From Fidelibacterota bacterium SCGC AAA160-B08 (GTDB lineage Bacteria > Fidelibacterota > Marinisomatia > Marinisomatales > Marinisomataceae): a DNA stretch of 64,000 nt. Positions within the stretch are counted from its first letter, which is position 1; the number at the start of each line of letters is the position of its first letter. The stretch lies in contig AQSD01000004.1 of assembly GCA_000402755.1 (NCBI GenBank), positions 1 through 64,000 of the forward strand, written 5' to 3'. Made by a program: the position numbers and the translations under genes. The notes beneath the pieces are model-generated. The model saw nothing but the letters and a program-made list of their open reading frames with translations. It was not told the origin of the DNA and did not search any database. Shown here in pieces: positions 44,089-53,465 of this stretch.

Positions 44089-45957
44089 TCATTTAAAACC
44101 GTACCAGGAATGTTTCAATTTTTAGTAAACGAAAGACCAAATCTTAAAACCTTCTTTACAAAAGGTGAAAATGGATGGGAAGGCGTTGAGCTAACAGATC
44201 TACAAAAGCTAGTGGAAGACTTTGCAAATGGGTTAAAAAATTTAGGCGTCAATGATCATGATAAGGTGGCAATTATTGGTGCTAATTCTCGTGAATGGGC
44301 TATTTCAGATTATGCAATTGCACATATTAGAGCGGTTTCTGTTCCAGTCTATCCAACACTTATTCCAGCTCAATCTCGATACGTAGTAGAGCATTCAGAA
44401 AGTAAGATTGCAATTGTACAAGACGCGCTACAGTTAGACAAGGTTTATTCTTTAATAAATGATGCAAATGCGAGTTTAAGTACTATCATAATTATGGATG
44501 ATAGTTATGAAGGTAATAAAGAAAATGTTGTAAAATTTTCTGAAGTTTTTAAAATGAAAAATGAAGTACATGATATTCGTGAACTTTCAAAAAAAGTTGT
44601 GGAAGATGATTTGCTGACACTTATTTATACAAGTGGTACAACAGGAAATCCTAAAGGCGTTATGTTGAGTCATTCAAACATATGCAATAACTTACTATCA
44701 ATTGATCATTTAATTAAAAAAGCAATGGAGTTAAACCCTCATCTTAAGCCTGAAGATGGTATTGAAAGGTTTATATCATTTCTACCAATAAGTCATAGTT
44801 TTGAAAGAGTAGGCGGTCATTATTCTATTTTTAGCCAAGGTACTCAAATTTATTATGCAGAAATGAACTTTACTCCAGAAATACTTTTTGAAAATATTAG
44901 AGAAGTTCGACCTACATTTTTAACAGCTGTTCCAAGAATTTTTGAGAAAATACATGGAAAAATAATGGACGCTGTATCAGAAATGACTGGTGTTAAAAAA
45001 ACACTCGCCGAATGGTCTATTGATGTTGGTATGCAAACTGTTCCATATAGACAGGCAAGTAAAAAACTTCCATTTATGCTAGATTTCAAATATAAAATAG
45101 CTGATAAACTAGTTTTAAATAAGTTTAGAGCTGCCCTAGGTGGGAAGGTAAGATCTTGTTCATCAGGCGGATCAGCATTATCAAAAGAGGTTGGATCATT
45201 CTTCTGTGGAATAGGTATATCTATTATTGAAGGATACGGTTTAACTGAGACTAGTCCAGTAATGACACTTGGAGACCCAGAGTTCTTTAAGTTTGGTACG
45301 GTTGGTAGAGCTATTCCTGGCGTTGAAGTAAAGATTGCTGAAGATGGTGAAATTTTATGTAAAGGTCATTGTGTTATGCAAGGATATTATAAAAATGAAG
45401 AAGCAACCAACGAAGCTATAGTCGATGGATGGTTTCACTCCGGAGATATTGGTAAATTTGATGAAGATGGTCTCTTACGAATTACAGATAGAAAGAAGAG
45501 CTTAATTGTTACTTCTGGAGGTAAGAATGTTGCGCCCCAACCTATGGAAGTTTCATTAACGTCCAGTAAATATATTGAGCAATGCAATGTTGTAGGAGAT
45601 GATAGAAATTTCATTTCAGCTCTCATAGTCCCAAATAAAGAGAATTTAATATCCTGGGCAGAAGATAAAGGCTTAGCATCCTTAGATTATAAAAGTCTAT
45701 GTGCACATCCTGATGCTTATGATATGATTGATATAATCGTTAGAGATGTAATGACAAATTTCTCTAGATATGAATCAATCCGTAAGTTTGTCCTTATTCA
45801 TGAAGAGTGGACGGTTGATGCCGGTGAATTAACACCTAAAATGTCTATAAAACGTAAAGTTGTTACAACAAAGCATAAAGACGAAATTGAAGAGATGTAC
45901 AATCCAAATAATGCACCAACAAGATCATCTGATGATAGTGGTCATTTAGGCGGATAA
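44086..45957 (+). CDS. long-chain acyl-CoA synthetase (AMP-binding)
   Basis: Activates fatty acids to acyl-CoA through an acyl-adenylate. From GTG 44086 it has 623 residues. Motifs are the P-loop YTSGTTGNPKGVMLSH near 185, the A5 motif GYGLTETSPV near 385, GWFHSGDIG near 455, and DRKKSLIVTSGGKNVAPQPME with the C-terminal lysine region. It matches the FadD15/long-chain group. Chain-length preference unknown. The downstream MBL gene follows by seven bases. Confidence 0.93.
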   Translation: MSFKTVPGMFQFLVNERPNLKTFFTKGENGWEGVELTDLQKLVEDFANGLKNLGVNDHDKVAIIGANSREWAISDYAIAHIRAVSVPVYPTLIPAQSRYVVEHSESKIAIVQDALQLDKVYSLINDANASLSTIIIMDDSYEGNKENVVKFSEVFKMKNEVHDIRELSKKVVEDDLLTLIYTSGTTGNPKGVMLSHSNICNNLLSIDHLIKKAMELNPHLKPEDGIERFISFLPISHSFERVGGHYSIFSQGTQIYYAEMNFTPEILFENIREVRPTFLTAVPRIFEKIHGKIMDAVSEMTGVKKTLAEWSIDVGMQTVPYRQASKKLPFMLDFKYKIADKLVLNKFRAALGGKVRSCSSGGSALSKEVGSFFCGIGISIIEGYGLTETSPVMTLGDPEFFKFGTVGRAIPGVEVKIAEDGEILCKGHCVMQGYYKNEEATNEAIVDGWFHSGDIGKFDEDGLLRITDRKKSLIVTSGGKNVAPQPMEVSLTSSKYIEQCNVVGDDRNFISALIVPNKENLISWAEDKGLASLDYKSLCAHPDAYDMIDIIVRDVMTNFSRYESIRKFVLIHEEWTVDAGELTPKMSIKRKVVTTKHKDEIEEMYNPNNAPTRSSDDSGHLGG

Positions 45958-45964
45958 TCGTCGA

Positions 45965-46885
45965 TTGTTGAATAAGTACTCTATATCTTTGATAGTAATA
46001 TCGGTTTTCCTTACCGGTTGGACCTTGCCTAAAAATGACAATCCATATATTATTGTATTAGGTATTGCTCAAGATGGTGGCGCTCCTCATGCGGCATGTA
46101 CAAAAGAATGTTGTGCTAATAAATGGAACAACCCTCAATTACGCAATAAAGTATCCAGCTTGGGTATTGTTGATCCATCAACCAATGAAGTATGGATGAT
46201 TGATGCTACACCAGACTTTTCTTCACAGTTAAATACCCTGACAATGAATCAAAAAAGCACCTTTAAGGGAGTATTTCTAACACATGCTCACATAGGTCAC
46301 TATACGGGATTAATCCATCTAGGACGTGAAGTTATGGGCGCAAAACAGATCCCAGTGTATGCTATGCCAAAAATGAAAAGATTTTTGAGTGAAAATGGTC
46401 CCTGGAGTCAGCTTATCGGTTTAAATAATATCGATATTAAAAACCTTCAAGATAATACAAAAATTCAACTGAATGATAATTTAAGTATCACACCATTCAT
46501 CGTTCCTCATCGCGATGAATTCTCTGAGACAGTAGGATATGAAATTAACGGCCCAAATAGATCGTTGGTGTTTATTCCAGATATAGATAAGTGGGAAAAA
46601 TGGAGTGAGAATATTGAGGATATAGTAAGTAGTAACGATTTCAGTCTTTTAGATGGAACATTCTATGATATTGATGAATTACCCGGAAGAGATATGTCAA
46701 AAATTCCTCATCCATTTATCGTTGAATCTATGGAAGTATTAGGCGATGTTGATAGCAAATCTAGAGTGCATTTTATTCATCTAAATCACACAAATCCAGC
46801 ATTAGATAGATATTCAAATGCTATTAAGACGATAAAAGATAACGGTTTCAATGTTGCTAAAAGAAATCAAAAATTTCATCTTTAA
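45965..46885 (+). CDS. PqqB-like metallo-beta-lactamase-fold hydrolase
   Basis: A 306-residue MBL-fold protein with a hydrophobic N-terminus that may be a signal peptide (ISLIVISVFLTGWTLP). It opens with VLGIAQDGGAPHAACTKECC, which resembles PqqB, and has FLTHAHIGHYTG, VPHRDEF and FIHLNHTNPAL. The His-x-His-x-Asp-His motif is HAHIGH, with Gly at the Asp position as in PqqB-like members. No other pqq gene is present, so a PQQ role is not supported. Start is TTG; the exact position is uncertain. Confidence 0.8.
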   Translation: MLNKYSISLIVISVFLTGWTLPKNDNPYIIVLGIAQDGGAPHAACTKECCANKWNNPQLRNKVSSLGIVDPSTNEVWMIDATPDFSSQLNTLTMNQKSTFKGVFLTHAHIGHYTGLIHLGREVMGAKQIPVYAMPKMKRFLSENGPWSQLIGLNNIDIKNLQDNTKIQLNDNLSITPFIVPHRDEFSETVGYEINGPNRSLVFIPDIDKWEKWSENIEDIVSSNDFSLLDGTFYDIDELPGRDMSKIPHPFIVESMEVLGDVDSKSRVHFIHLNHTNPALDRYSNAIKTIKDNGFNVAKRNQKFHL

Positions 46886-46980
46886 AATTGTATCTTTTTC
46901 TGTGCAACTTTTATCTAAAATAAATGTCTAAATAGTAGTTCTGTATTAGCAATATATTCACTATTATTAGAGGCATTATT

Positions 46981-49194
46981 ATGAAAAAGCAATTTATTCT
47001 ATATATCTTATTAGCAAATTTATTTGGCCAATCATTTACAGATTTGACCGAAAGACCTACTTATAATCCACAAAAAATTACATCACCAATTTTATTAGAT
47101 GGAATGTTAGATGAGCAACAATGGCGAACAGCGCAAGTCGCAACTAATTTTATAGGAACAGAAATATTTCAAGGTCAACCTGCACCACTGAATACGGAAG
47201 CGAAGCTTTTGTATGATGATACCCATCTTTATGTTGGGTTTGTTGCATATGTCGATAGATCTGATCTTCGTTTTAGTATAACAAAGAGAGATAATCTTGA
47301 CGACAGAGATGATAGAGTTTTGATTAATATTGATGCGTTTGGCGATGAATCTCTAACATATGGTATTGGAGTGAGTGCTGGTGGAGCACAAATAGATGGG
47401 CGTGCCACTTTTGGATTTGACCAATCGTTAGATTTAACATACGAAACAAAAGTAAAAATCTATGAGGATCGTTATGAAGTAGAGATGGCTATCCCATTTA
47501 CAAGTCTTCGATATTCTTTAGCCTCAGCACAAACATGGCGCATAAATTTTGGTAGAGGATTCACAGGAGATGACGAATTAACTCGTTATGTATATTGGGC
47601 ATCAAAGGTATCTGGAATTGAATGTCAAACTTGTCAGTTAGGATTTTTAAATGATATTCAGCCTCCAAAACAGGAAAGAGGAGATATTGAATATATTCCT
47701 TCTTTAGTAGGTGGCTATTCTGAAGACTTTACAGATAATACATCTTCATCAAATGATGAAGTTTCAATGTTTATAAAATATCCTATATCATCAGTGGATT
47801 TACTAGAAGTAGCGTTTAATCCAGATTTTAGTCAAATAGAATCAGATGATGTGCAAAATGATATTAATACTGTTAATGCGCTTTACTTTAGAGAAAAAAG
47901 ACCTTTCTTTAGTGAAGGAGCAGAACTCTTTAAATTTCAAGCTGAAAGAGGATATATAAATCTGTTTTACTCTAGAACAATTAATGATCCATCGGTTGTT
48001 GCAAAATATACTGGAAAAGTTGGGAAAACCTCATACGGCGTAATAAGTGCTAGAGACGAGTCATCATCTCTATTGTTACCTTTTGAAGAAACAAGTACTG
48101 TAATTAGTATGGGAAAAAGCTCTTCTAATATTGTTCGTTTAAAACGTATGCTTAAAAATGGTGGTTCTATTGGAGGTATTATTACAAATAGAACATTTGA
48201 TAATGCTGGAGACATGACTACTGGTGGGATTGACTTTCATTACCATCCGGGTAATAATCTTCATTTGACATTGCATGGAACAGCATCGGTACATAATGAA
48301 TCAAGTAATCTTGAATACAATCCAGAAGAAGAAGATATAGCATTGCAAATGATTGATGGAAATACCACAGCATTTGACGGTGAAACAATTTCAGGTAACG
48401 CTCTCGGATTTAGTTTAAATAAAATGAATAGAACTGATAGATCTGGTATCACCCTAAGGCTCCGTTCACCTGGATTTAGAACCAGTAATGGATTTGAAAA
48501 AAATAACTCCACAAAATGGTTGAAACTCGGAAAAGGAAAGACTGTTTATTATGAGAATCATCCATCTTTACTAAAGTTAGATTATGCTTTTGAGGGTGTT
48601 TATAAAACCAATTATGATGGATTAGTAAAAAAGAAAGAGATAGAATTTAAAACTTCTATATCTTTTGTGGATGGATCTAGTATGTCAGTAGACGTGAGCA
48701 TGCAGGATGAAAACTTTAGAGGTGTTCAATTTGATGGAATGGCAAACATTCATGCCAACTATACAACAAAATTAAATGAAAATATCAAGCTTCATGGCGG
48801 AGCTTTTATTGGAAATGAACTTATTAGATATTTAGATATTCCTGAACTCGGAGATGACCATGGAGTTTATGGTTATGTTGAATATAAGCTATCAGATGTT
48901 AGTAATTTTTCTTTAGGTCTCCAGTATGAGAATGTTAAAGATTATTATGATGGATATATCTTACAATCAAGATTTAACCATTCTTTCTCTACTAAATTGA
49001 CAATGAGAACGAAAGTTCAATATAACGGTTTTTCTAATTCATGGTTTGTTGAGCCAATGGTTACCTATCAACCCAATGCATTTAGTGCGCTATATTTTGG
49101 AGTAAATGATCTCCTAACAACGGATGATAGCATGTTCTCAAACTTAAAAGAGAGTCAAAGACAGTTCTTTATTAAATTTCAATACTTATTTTAG
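46981..49194 (+). CDS. DUF5916 outer-membrane protein with CBM9-like N-terminus
   Basis: A 737-residue exported protein. The signal peptide (ILYILLANLFGQ) is followed by a CBM9-like beta-sandwich (about 30-210; LDGMLDEQQWRTAQ, AKLLYDDTHLYVGF, YEVEMAIPFTSLRY). The rest is a beta-barrel-like region with FNPDFSQIESDD and YFREKRPFFSEGAELF, the DUF5916 signature, ending in an aromatic C-terminus (QRQFFIKFQYLF) typical of outer-membrane barrels. Function unknown; glycan binding is suggested only by the CBM9-like domain. GAGG precedes the ATG. Confidence 0.85.
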   Translation: MKKQFILYILLANLFGQSFTDLTERPTYNPQKITSPILLDGMLDEQQWRTAQVATNFIGTEIFQGQPAPLNTEAKLLYDDTHLYVGFVAYVDRSDLRFSITKRDNLDDRDDRVLINIDAFGDESLTYGIGVSAGGAQIDGRATFGFDQSLDLTYETKVKIYEDRYEVEMAIPFTSLRYSLASAQTWRINFGRGFTGDDELTRYVYWASKVSGIECQTCQLGFLNDIQPPKQERGDIEYIPSLVGGYSEDFTDNTSSSNDEVSMFIKYPISSVDLLEVAFNPDFSQIESDDVQNDINTVNALYFREKRPFFSEGAELFKFQAERGYINLFYSRTINDPSVVAKYTGKVGKTSYGVISARDESSSLLLPFEETSTVISMGKSSSNIVRLKRMLKNGGSIGGIITNRTFDNAGDMTTGGIDFHYHPGNNLHLTLHGTASVHNESSNLEYNPEEEDIALQMIDGNTTAFDGETISGNALGFSLNKMNRTDRSGITLRLRSPGFRTSNGFEKNNSTKWLKLGKGKTVYYENHPSLLKLDYAFEGVYKTNYDGLVKKKEIEFKTSISFVDGSSMSVDVSMQDENFRGVQFDGMANIHANYTTKLNENIKLHGGAFIGNELIRYLDIPELGDDHGVYGYVEYKLSDVSNFSLGLQYENVKDYYDGYILQSRFNHSFSTKLTMRTKVQYNGFSNSWFVEPMVTYQPNAFSALYFGVNDLLTTDDSMFSNLKESQRQFFIKFQYLF

Positions 49195-49204
49195 GAGCAT
49201 AAAC

Positions 49205-49273
49205 ATGAAAAAAATTATTTTAATAGCACTTTCACTAATGATTAATGGGTGTGTATCCCTTTCACTATTTTAG
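49205..49273 (+). pseudogene. truncated copy of lipoprotein 5' end
   Basis: A 22-residue reading frame, MKKIILIALSLMINGCVSLS plus LF, then TAG. It repeats the start of the next gene: in the DNA, the stretches coding KIILI and INGCVSLS are nearly identical at an offset of 73 bases. It contains a full lipobox (INGC) but no mature protein. Either a broken tandem duplicate or a short lipopeptide. GGAGC precedes the ATG. Confidence 0.6.
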
Positions 49274-49277
49274 AATT

Positions 49278-49745
49278 ATGAAGATAAATAAAATTATTTT
49301 GATAGTAATGGCGTTATTTATTAATGGCTGTGTATCCCTGTCTATTGGAGATAAACTATCAAAACGTGCTGTTAATAAATCTACTAATACAAGCAAGGTT
49401 GAAGCCAGTGTCTATGCATCAGAAAACACAACAATGATGGCTATTAATCATATCTTACCTGCAAAAAGTGCTGCATTTGAGATGATGAACAAAACTATCA
49501 TCTTCCCTGCATTCAAACGCAATAATATTGATGTATATAATAGTTTACAATTCTTAGCTCCTGAAGGAGAAAACGAAGATGGAACATTCACTTTTGTGTA
49601 TGTGGCTAACCCATATCTTGAAGACCAAAATTATGATATTTTAGATGTCTTGATAGCCGAATATGGTAGATCTAGAGCAGAAGAGTATTTTGATATCTGG
49701 TTAAGTTGTTTTGCTTATGAGCAAGAAGTAATGTCTTTTAGATGA
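49278..49745 (+). CDS. hypothetical lipoprotein
   Basis: A 155-residue lipoprotein of unknown function. The lipobox is FINGC (Cys18), followed by a mature region with FEMMNKTIIFPAFKRNN and EYGRSRAEEYFDIWLSCF. An ATG at 49245 in the same frame would add 11 residues that overlap the truncated copy; 49278 is chosen because it gives a proper signal peptide. Its stop overlaps a possible start of the next gene (ATGA). Confidence 0.65.
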   Translation: MKINKIILIVMALFINGCVSLSIGDKLSKRAVNKSTNTSKVEASVYASENTTMMAINHILPAKSAAFEMMNKTIIFPAFKRNNIDVYNSLQFLAPEGENEDGTFTFVYVANPYLEDQNYDILDVLIAEYGRSRAEEYFDIWLSCFAYEQEVMSFR

Positions 49746-49789
49746 TAAAATCATACCTTTTTGGTCTATTCTATATTAAATTTTCTTCA

Positions 49790-50455
49790 ATGAGAGCAAT
49801 ACAAACTTTTTTCACTCTATGTCTTGGCATGCAATTGCTTGTTGCTCAAAACGTTGAAATAGAGCCAGATCGTCCTGGTACTGATAATTATCAAGAAAGA
49901 AGTAGGGCAAATCTGAGATCGGAATCAATTGTAAATATATATTCCAATATTGCTGTTGCCGATGTACATGTTTGGAATTTGCCATGGCAATCATCAGAAA
50001 GAACATTTCCAGCTAAAATAGCCTTACCAACAGACAATCAACGCTATATTATTAGTTTATATACACAGGCAGAATTTCAAGCAATTACTCAAGAATTACA
50101 GACATTTGATTTTGACTCGAGAGATATTGAAGAATTTGAATTATTACAAGATCAATTTGCAAGAATGGAACTAGCAACAAAGTATGTACGTCCTATTCCG
50201 GGAACAGATGCGTCCGTTTTTTTAACACATTGTTCAAGCGATGATTTAGATTGCGAAAAAGGTATGCATTGGTTAGATCAATTTTATGCGCATTATTATG
50301 ACGCAAAACAAGAACAAAATCTTGTATCAGACTTAAATGGTTCTGATTTAACAGAAGAAGAAAAATTTTTAGTTAGACGACATCGCTTAGGTGTCTTTAG
50401 TATGGTTAGTTTGTTTTCAATGGTCATGTTCGTGATAGATAGTAACGTTCAGTGA
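49790..50455 (+). CDS. hypothetical exported protein
   Basis: A 221-residue protein of unknown function. From ATG 49790 it begins with a signal peptide (RAIQTFFTLCLGMQLLVAQ), then EIEPDRPGTDNYQERSR and a mixed domain with two cysteines in THCSSDDLDCEKG. A hydrophobic helix lies at the very C-terminus (GVFSMVSLFSMVMFVI), so it may be membrane-attached. An ATG at 49742 would overlap the previous stop codon and give a long, unusual signal region. It overlaps thrS by four bases (GTGA). Confidence 0.65.
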   Translation: MRAIQTFFTLCLGMQLLVAQNVEIEPDRPGTDNYQERSRANLRSESIVNIYSNIAVADVHVWNLPWQSSERTFPAKIALPTDNQRYIISLYTQAEFQAITQELQTFDFDSRDIEEFELLQDQFARMELATKYVRPIPGTDASVFLTHCSSDDLDCEKGMHWLDQFYAHYYDAKQEQNLVSDLNGSDLTEEEKFLVRRHRLGVFSMVSLFSMVMFVIDSNVQ

Positions 50456-52392
50456 CAAACATTTCTATTAATATCGTCGGTATTGGTACTGAAACTTATC
50501 CAAGCGGAATAACTCCATTAGAAATACTTTCTTCAGCCAAAGGAGTATCAAAAGATACTTTAATTTGTAAAGTAGATAAAGTTCTTACTGACTTAAGCGC
50601 ATCACTGACTAGTGACGCCACTGTTCAATTTCTTGATGGGAAAAGCAAAGATGGCCATAATGTATTATTGCATAGTACTGCTCACTTAATGGCTCAGGCA
50701 GCTAAAAGATTATATCCTAAGACTAAAGTTACTATTGGGCCATATTTAGAGAACAGATTCTATTATGATTTTGATGTAGAAACTCCTTTTACAGATGAAG
50801 ATTTACTAAAAATTGAACATGAGATGCTAAAAATATCTGAAGAAAATTTAGATATTGTACATCATGTGAAATCAAGAAAAGATGCATTGAATTTTTTTAA
50901 AGAAATAGGCGAAGATTATAAGGTTGAAATTATTAATGATTTAGATGAATCTGAGGTTCTTAAGGTGTATACTCAGGGAGATTTTACTGATCTTTGTAGA
51001 GGTCCACACGTTCCATCTACCGGTCTAATTCAGCATTTTAAACTATTGTCATCTTCAGCAGCTTATTGGAGAGGGGATGAAAATAATCAAACCTTACAAC
51101 GTATATACGGCACCTCCTTTACTAACGCCAAAGATCTTAAAAAATATTTACTAATGCTCGAAGAGCAGAAGAAGAGGGATCATCGTAAAATTGGAAAAGA
51201 ATTAGATTTATACTTTCATGATGAAGAGGTAGGTCCTGGATTACCTTTATGGACTCCAAATGGAGCTGTTATGATTGATGAATTAGAGGCTCTCGCAAAA
51301 GAAAAAGAAGACTTAGGGGGTTATAAGAGGGTAAGAACTCCCCATATCACTAAAGGTTCCCTGTACGAGAAGTCAGGTCACTTAGAACATTATAGATCAA
51401 GTATGTATCCAGCAATGGACGTAGATGGCACTGATTATTACATGAAACCAATGAATTGTCCTCATCATCATAAAATATATGCAAATACACCTAAAAGTTA
51501 TCGTGACTTACCATATCGTTTATCAGAATATGGAACATGTTATCGATATGAAAAATCAGGTGAATTATTTGGGCTCATGCGAGTTAGGAGTATGCAAATG
51601 AATGATGCGCATATCTATTGTACTGAAGATCAGTTTAAAGAGGAATTTATAGCTGTATGTAATATGTATATGGAATATTTTAAAATTTTTGGAATAGAAA
51701 AGTATGAGATGCGATTAAGTCTTCATGATCCTAAAGATCTTGGTAAAAAGTATATAAACAATCCTAAGCTTTGGAAAAAAACAGAAGATGATGTAAGGAA
51801 TGCTTTAGTTGATGCTGGGTTAAAATTTACTGAATCTGTTGGAGATGCTGCATTTTATGGTCCAAAAATAGATGTTCAAGTTTGGAGTGCCATAGGTAAA
51901 GAGTTTAGTTTGGCTACCAATCAAGTAGATTTTGCAGTCCCTGAGCGTTTTAATCTGACCTATAAAGATGCAGATGGTCATTCTAAAACTCCACTATGTA
52001 TCCACAGAGCTCCATTAGGTACACATGAACGATTTATTGGATTCCTTATTGAGCATTTTGGTGGAAACTTTCCATTGTGGCTTGCTCCAAGACAAGTAAC
52101 TATTCTTCCTGTTTCTGACAAATTCAATGATTATGCGCATAGTGTATGCGAATCATTAAAATCTCATGGGATTAGAGTTGATTTAGATAGTCGATCAGAA
52201 AAAATTGGTTCAAAGATTAGAGATGCGGAAATGCAGAAAGTGAATATTATGGTAATCGTAGGTGAGAAAGAAGTTGAAGATAGCACCCTTACCATTAGAA
52301 GAAGATTTATTAAACAACAACAAACTGTTTCATTGGAAGATTTTTCTGATGAAATCATAAATGAAATAAACGATAGGAGAGTACCGAATTAA
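50452..52392 (+). CDS. thrS: threonyl-tRNA synthetase
   Basis: Class II synthetase charging tRNA-Thr. The 646 residues contain a TGS domain (1-62), an editing domain with HSTAHLMAQAAKRLYP near residue 76 and the catalytic core with zinc-binding MNCPHHHKIY near 338, YRYEKSGELFGLMRVRSM near 367, and a C-terminal anticodon-binding domain (about 545-640). It starts at GTG within GTGA, coupled to the unknown exported protein. It leads the thrS-infC-rpmI-rplT-pheS-pheT cluster. Confidence 0.97.
   Translation: MTNISINIVGIGTETYPSGITPLEILSSAKGVSKDTLICKVDKVLTDLSASLTSDATVQFLDGKSKDGHNVLLHSTAHLMAQAAKRLYPKTKVTIGPYLENRFYYDFDVETPFTDEDLLKIEHEMLKISEENLDIVHHVKSRKDALNFFKEIGEDYKVEIINDLDESEVLKVYTQGDFTDLCRGPHVPSTGLIQHFKLLSSSAAYWRGDENNQTLQRIYGTSFTNAKDLKKYLLMLEEQKKRDHRKIGKELDLYFHDEEVGPGLPLWTPNGAVMIDELEALAKEKEDLGGYKRVRTPHITKGSLYEKSGHLEHYRSSMYPAMDVDGTDYYMKPMNCPHHHKIYANTPKSYRDLPYRLSEYGTCYRYEKSGELFGLMRVRSMQMNDAHIYCTEDQFKEEFIAVCNMYMEYFKIFGIEKYEMRLSLHDPKDLGKKYINNPKLWKKTEDDVRNALVDAGLKFTESVGDAAFYGPKIDVQVWSAIGKEFSLATNQVDFAVPERFNLTYKDADGHSKTPLCIHRAPLGTHERFIGFLIEHFGGNFPLWLAPRQVTILPVSDKFNDYAHSVCESLKSHGIRVDLDSRSEKIGSKIRDAEMQKVNIMVIVGEKEVEDSTLTIRRRFIKQQQTVSLEDFSDEIINEINDRRVPN
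52375..52390 (+). promoter_or_regulatory. Shine-Dalgarno and AUU start for infC
   Basis: AGGAGA at 52375-52380 lies seven bases before ATT 52388, which overlaps the thrS stop TAA by three bases. No ATG, GTG or TTG suits the known IF3 N-terminus except a GTA and a late TTG. Confidence 0.85.
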
Positions 52393-52897
52393 AACAAAGA
52401 GAATAAGAGTAAATAACCGTATTTATGCTGATAAAATCAGATTGATAGGTCACGACAAAGAACAAATAGGAATTGTAACGGTTCCAGAAGCATTAAACAG
52501 AGCGGAAGACGTAGGTTTAGATCTTGTAGAAATTTCACCTAATGCAAAACCGCCCGTATGTAAAATTATGGATTTCGGCAAATTCAAGTATGAAGAAAAA
52601 AAGAAAGCACAACAAAGTCGAAAAAATCATCAAGTTATAAAAGTAAAAGAATTAAGAATGAGACCTAACATTGGAGACCATGACTTAGAAAATAAACTAA
52701 AAATGGGAAAAAAGTTTTTAAGTGAAGGTTACAAACTAAAGCTTACTTTGATGTATAGAGGTAGAGAGATGTCACGTCAAGATTTAGGTCAAGACTTATT
52801 AACCAGAGTTTTGTCGTCATTAAGTGAGCATGCACAGATGGAAAAAGATTCTCCTTTGATGGGACGAAAGAAATCTATAATATTGGCTCCGAAATAG
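52388..52897 (+). CDS. infC: translation initiation factor IF-3
   Basis: Binds the 30S subunit and checks start-codon fidelity. Read from the AUU at 52388, it has 169 residues and begins KTKRIRVNNRIYADKIRLIG, matching the family N-terminus. Downstream are LDLVEISPNAKPPVCKIMDFG and the C-terminal KLTLMYRGREMSRQDLG. The only canonical start, TTG 52442, would remove 18 conserved residues. AUU starts on infC are a known autoregulatory device because IF3 itself discriminates against them; here AGGAGA sits at ideal spacing. Confidence 0.93.
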   Translation: MKTKRIRVNNRIYADKIRLIGHDKEQIGIVTVPEALNRAEDVGLDLVEISPNAKPPVCKIMDFGKFKYEEKKKAQQSRKNHQVIKVKELRMRPNIGDHDLENKLKMGKKFLSEGYKLKLTLMYRGREMSRQDLGQDLLTRVLSSLSEHAQMEKDSPLMGRKKSIILAPK

Positions 52898-52905
52898 GAA
52901 ATATT

Positions 52906-53103
52906 ATGCCAAAGATGAAAACAAGAAAAAGTGTATCAAAAAGATTTAAAGTTACTGCTTCAGGTAAACTGAAACGTAATAAAGCAGGACACTCACATAT
53001 GTTAATCCGTAGGGATGGAGATGTGAAGCGTTCAGCTAAAAAAGCGACAGTAGTAGCACCGTCTTTTGAGAAGCGTATGAAAAAAATGATGGGGAAAATA
53101 TAA
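52906..53103 (+). CDS. rpmI: 50S ribosomal protein L35
   Basis: A 65-residue, strongly basic protein starting MPKMKTRKSVSKRFKVTASG, the L35 hallmark, with KRNKAGHSH and KRSAKKATVV. It lies between infC (8 bases) and rplT (3 bases), the conserved order. GGAAAT precedes the ATG. Confidence 0.97.
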   Translation: MPKMKTRKSVSKRFKVTASGKLKRNKAGHSHMLIRRDGDVKRSAKKATVVAPSFEKRMKKMMGKI

Positions 53104-53106
53104 GTT

Positions 53107-53457
53107 ATGCCAAGGTCCAATAGTTCAGTCCCAAGACATAGAAGACATCGCAAAACTGTTAAGTTAGCGAAAGGTTATTTCGGAGCAAGAAGCCGATTAT
53201 ATAAATCTGCAAAAGACGCAGTGGTTAAAGCTGGATTATATGCTTATAGAGATAGAAGGCAGAAAAAACGTCAATTTAGACGTCTATGGATCGTACGTAT
53301 TAATGCAGCATCAAGATTAAATGGTTTATCATATTCAAATTTTGTACATTTATTGAAGGAGAAGGGTGTCGTTTTAGATAGAAAGATTTTAGCTCATTTA
53401 GCAGTTAATAATCCATCTGTCTTTGAAGACCTTGTAAAATATTTAAAGAAAAAATAA
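53107..53457 (+). CDS. rplT: 50S ribosomal protein L20
   Basis: A 116-residue 23S rRNA-binding protein with [20 protein letters not shown] and [19 protein letters not shown], then [21 protein letters not shown]. Length fits L20. In many bacteria L20 represses the infC operon; no leader room is left here because infC abuts thrS. Confidence 0.97.
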   Translation: MPRSNSSVPRHRRHRKTVKLAKGYFGARSRLYKSAKDAVVKAGLYAYRDRRQKKRQFRRLWIVRINAASRLNGLSYSNFVHLLKEKGVVLDRKILAHLAVNNPSVFEDLVKYLKKK

Positions 53458-53465
53458 AAATAAAG

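Noticed and set aside
45965..46885. PQQ biosynthesis based on the PqqB-like protein.
   Set aside because: No pqqA, C, D or E lies nearby, and the PqqB-like fold is shared by many MBL hydrolases.
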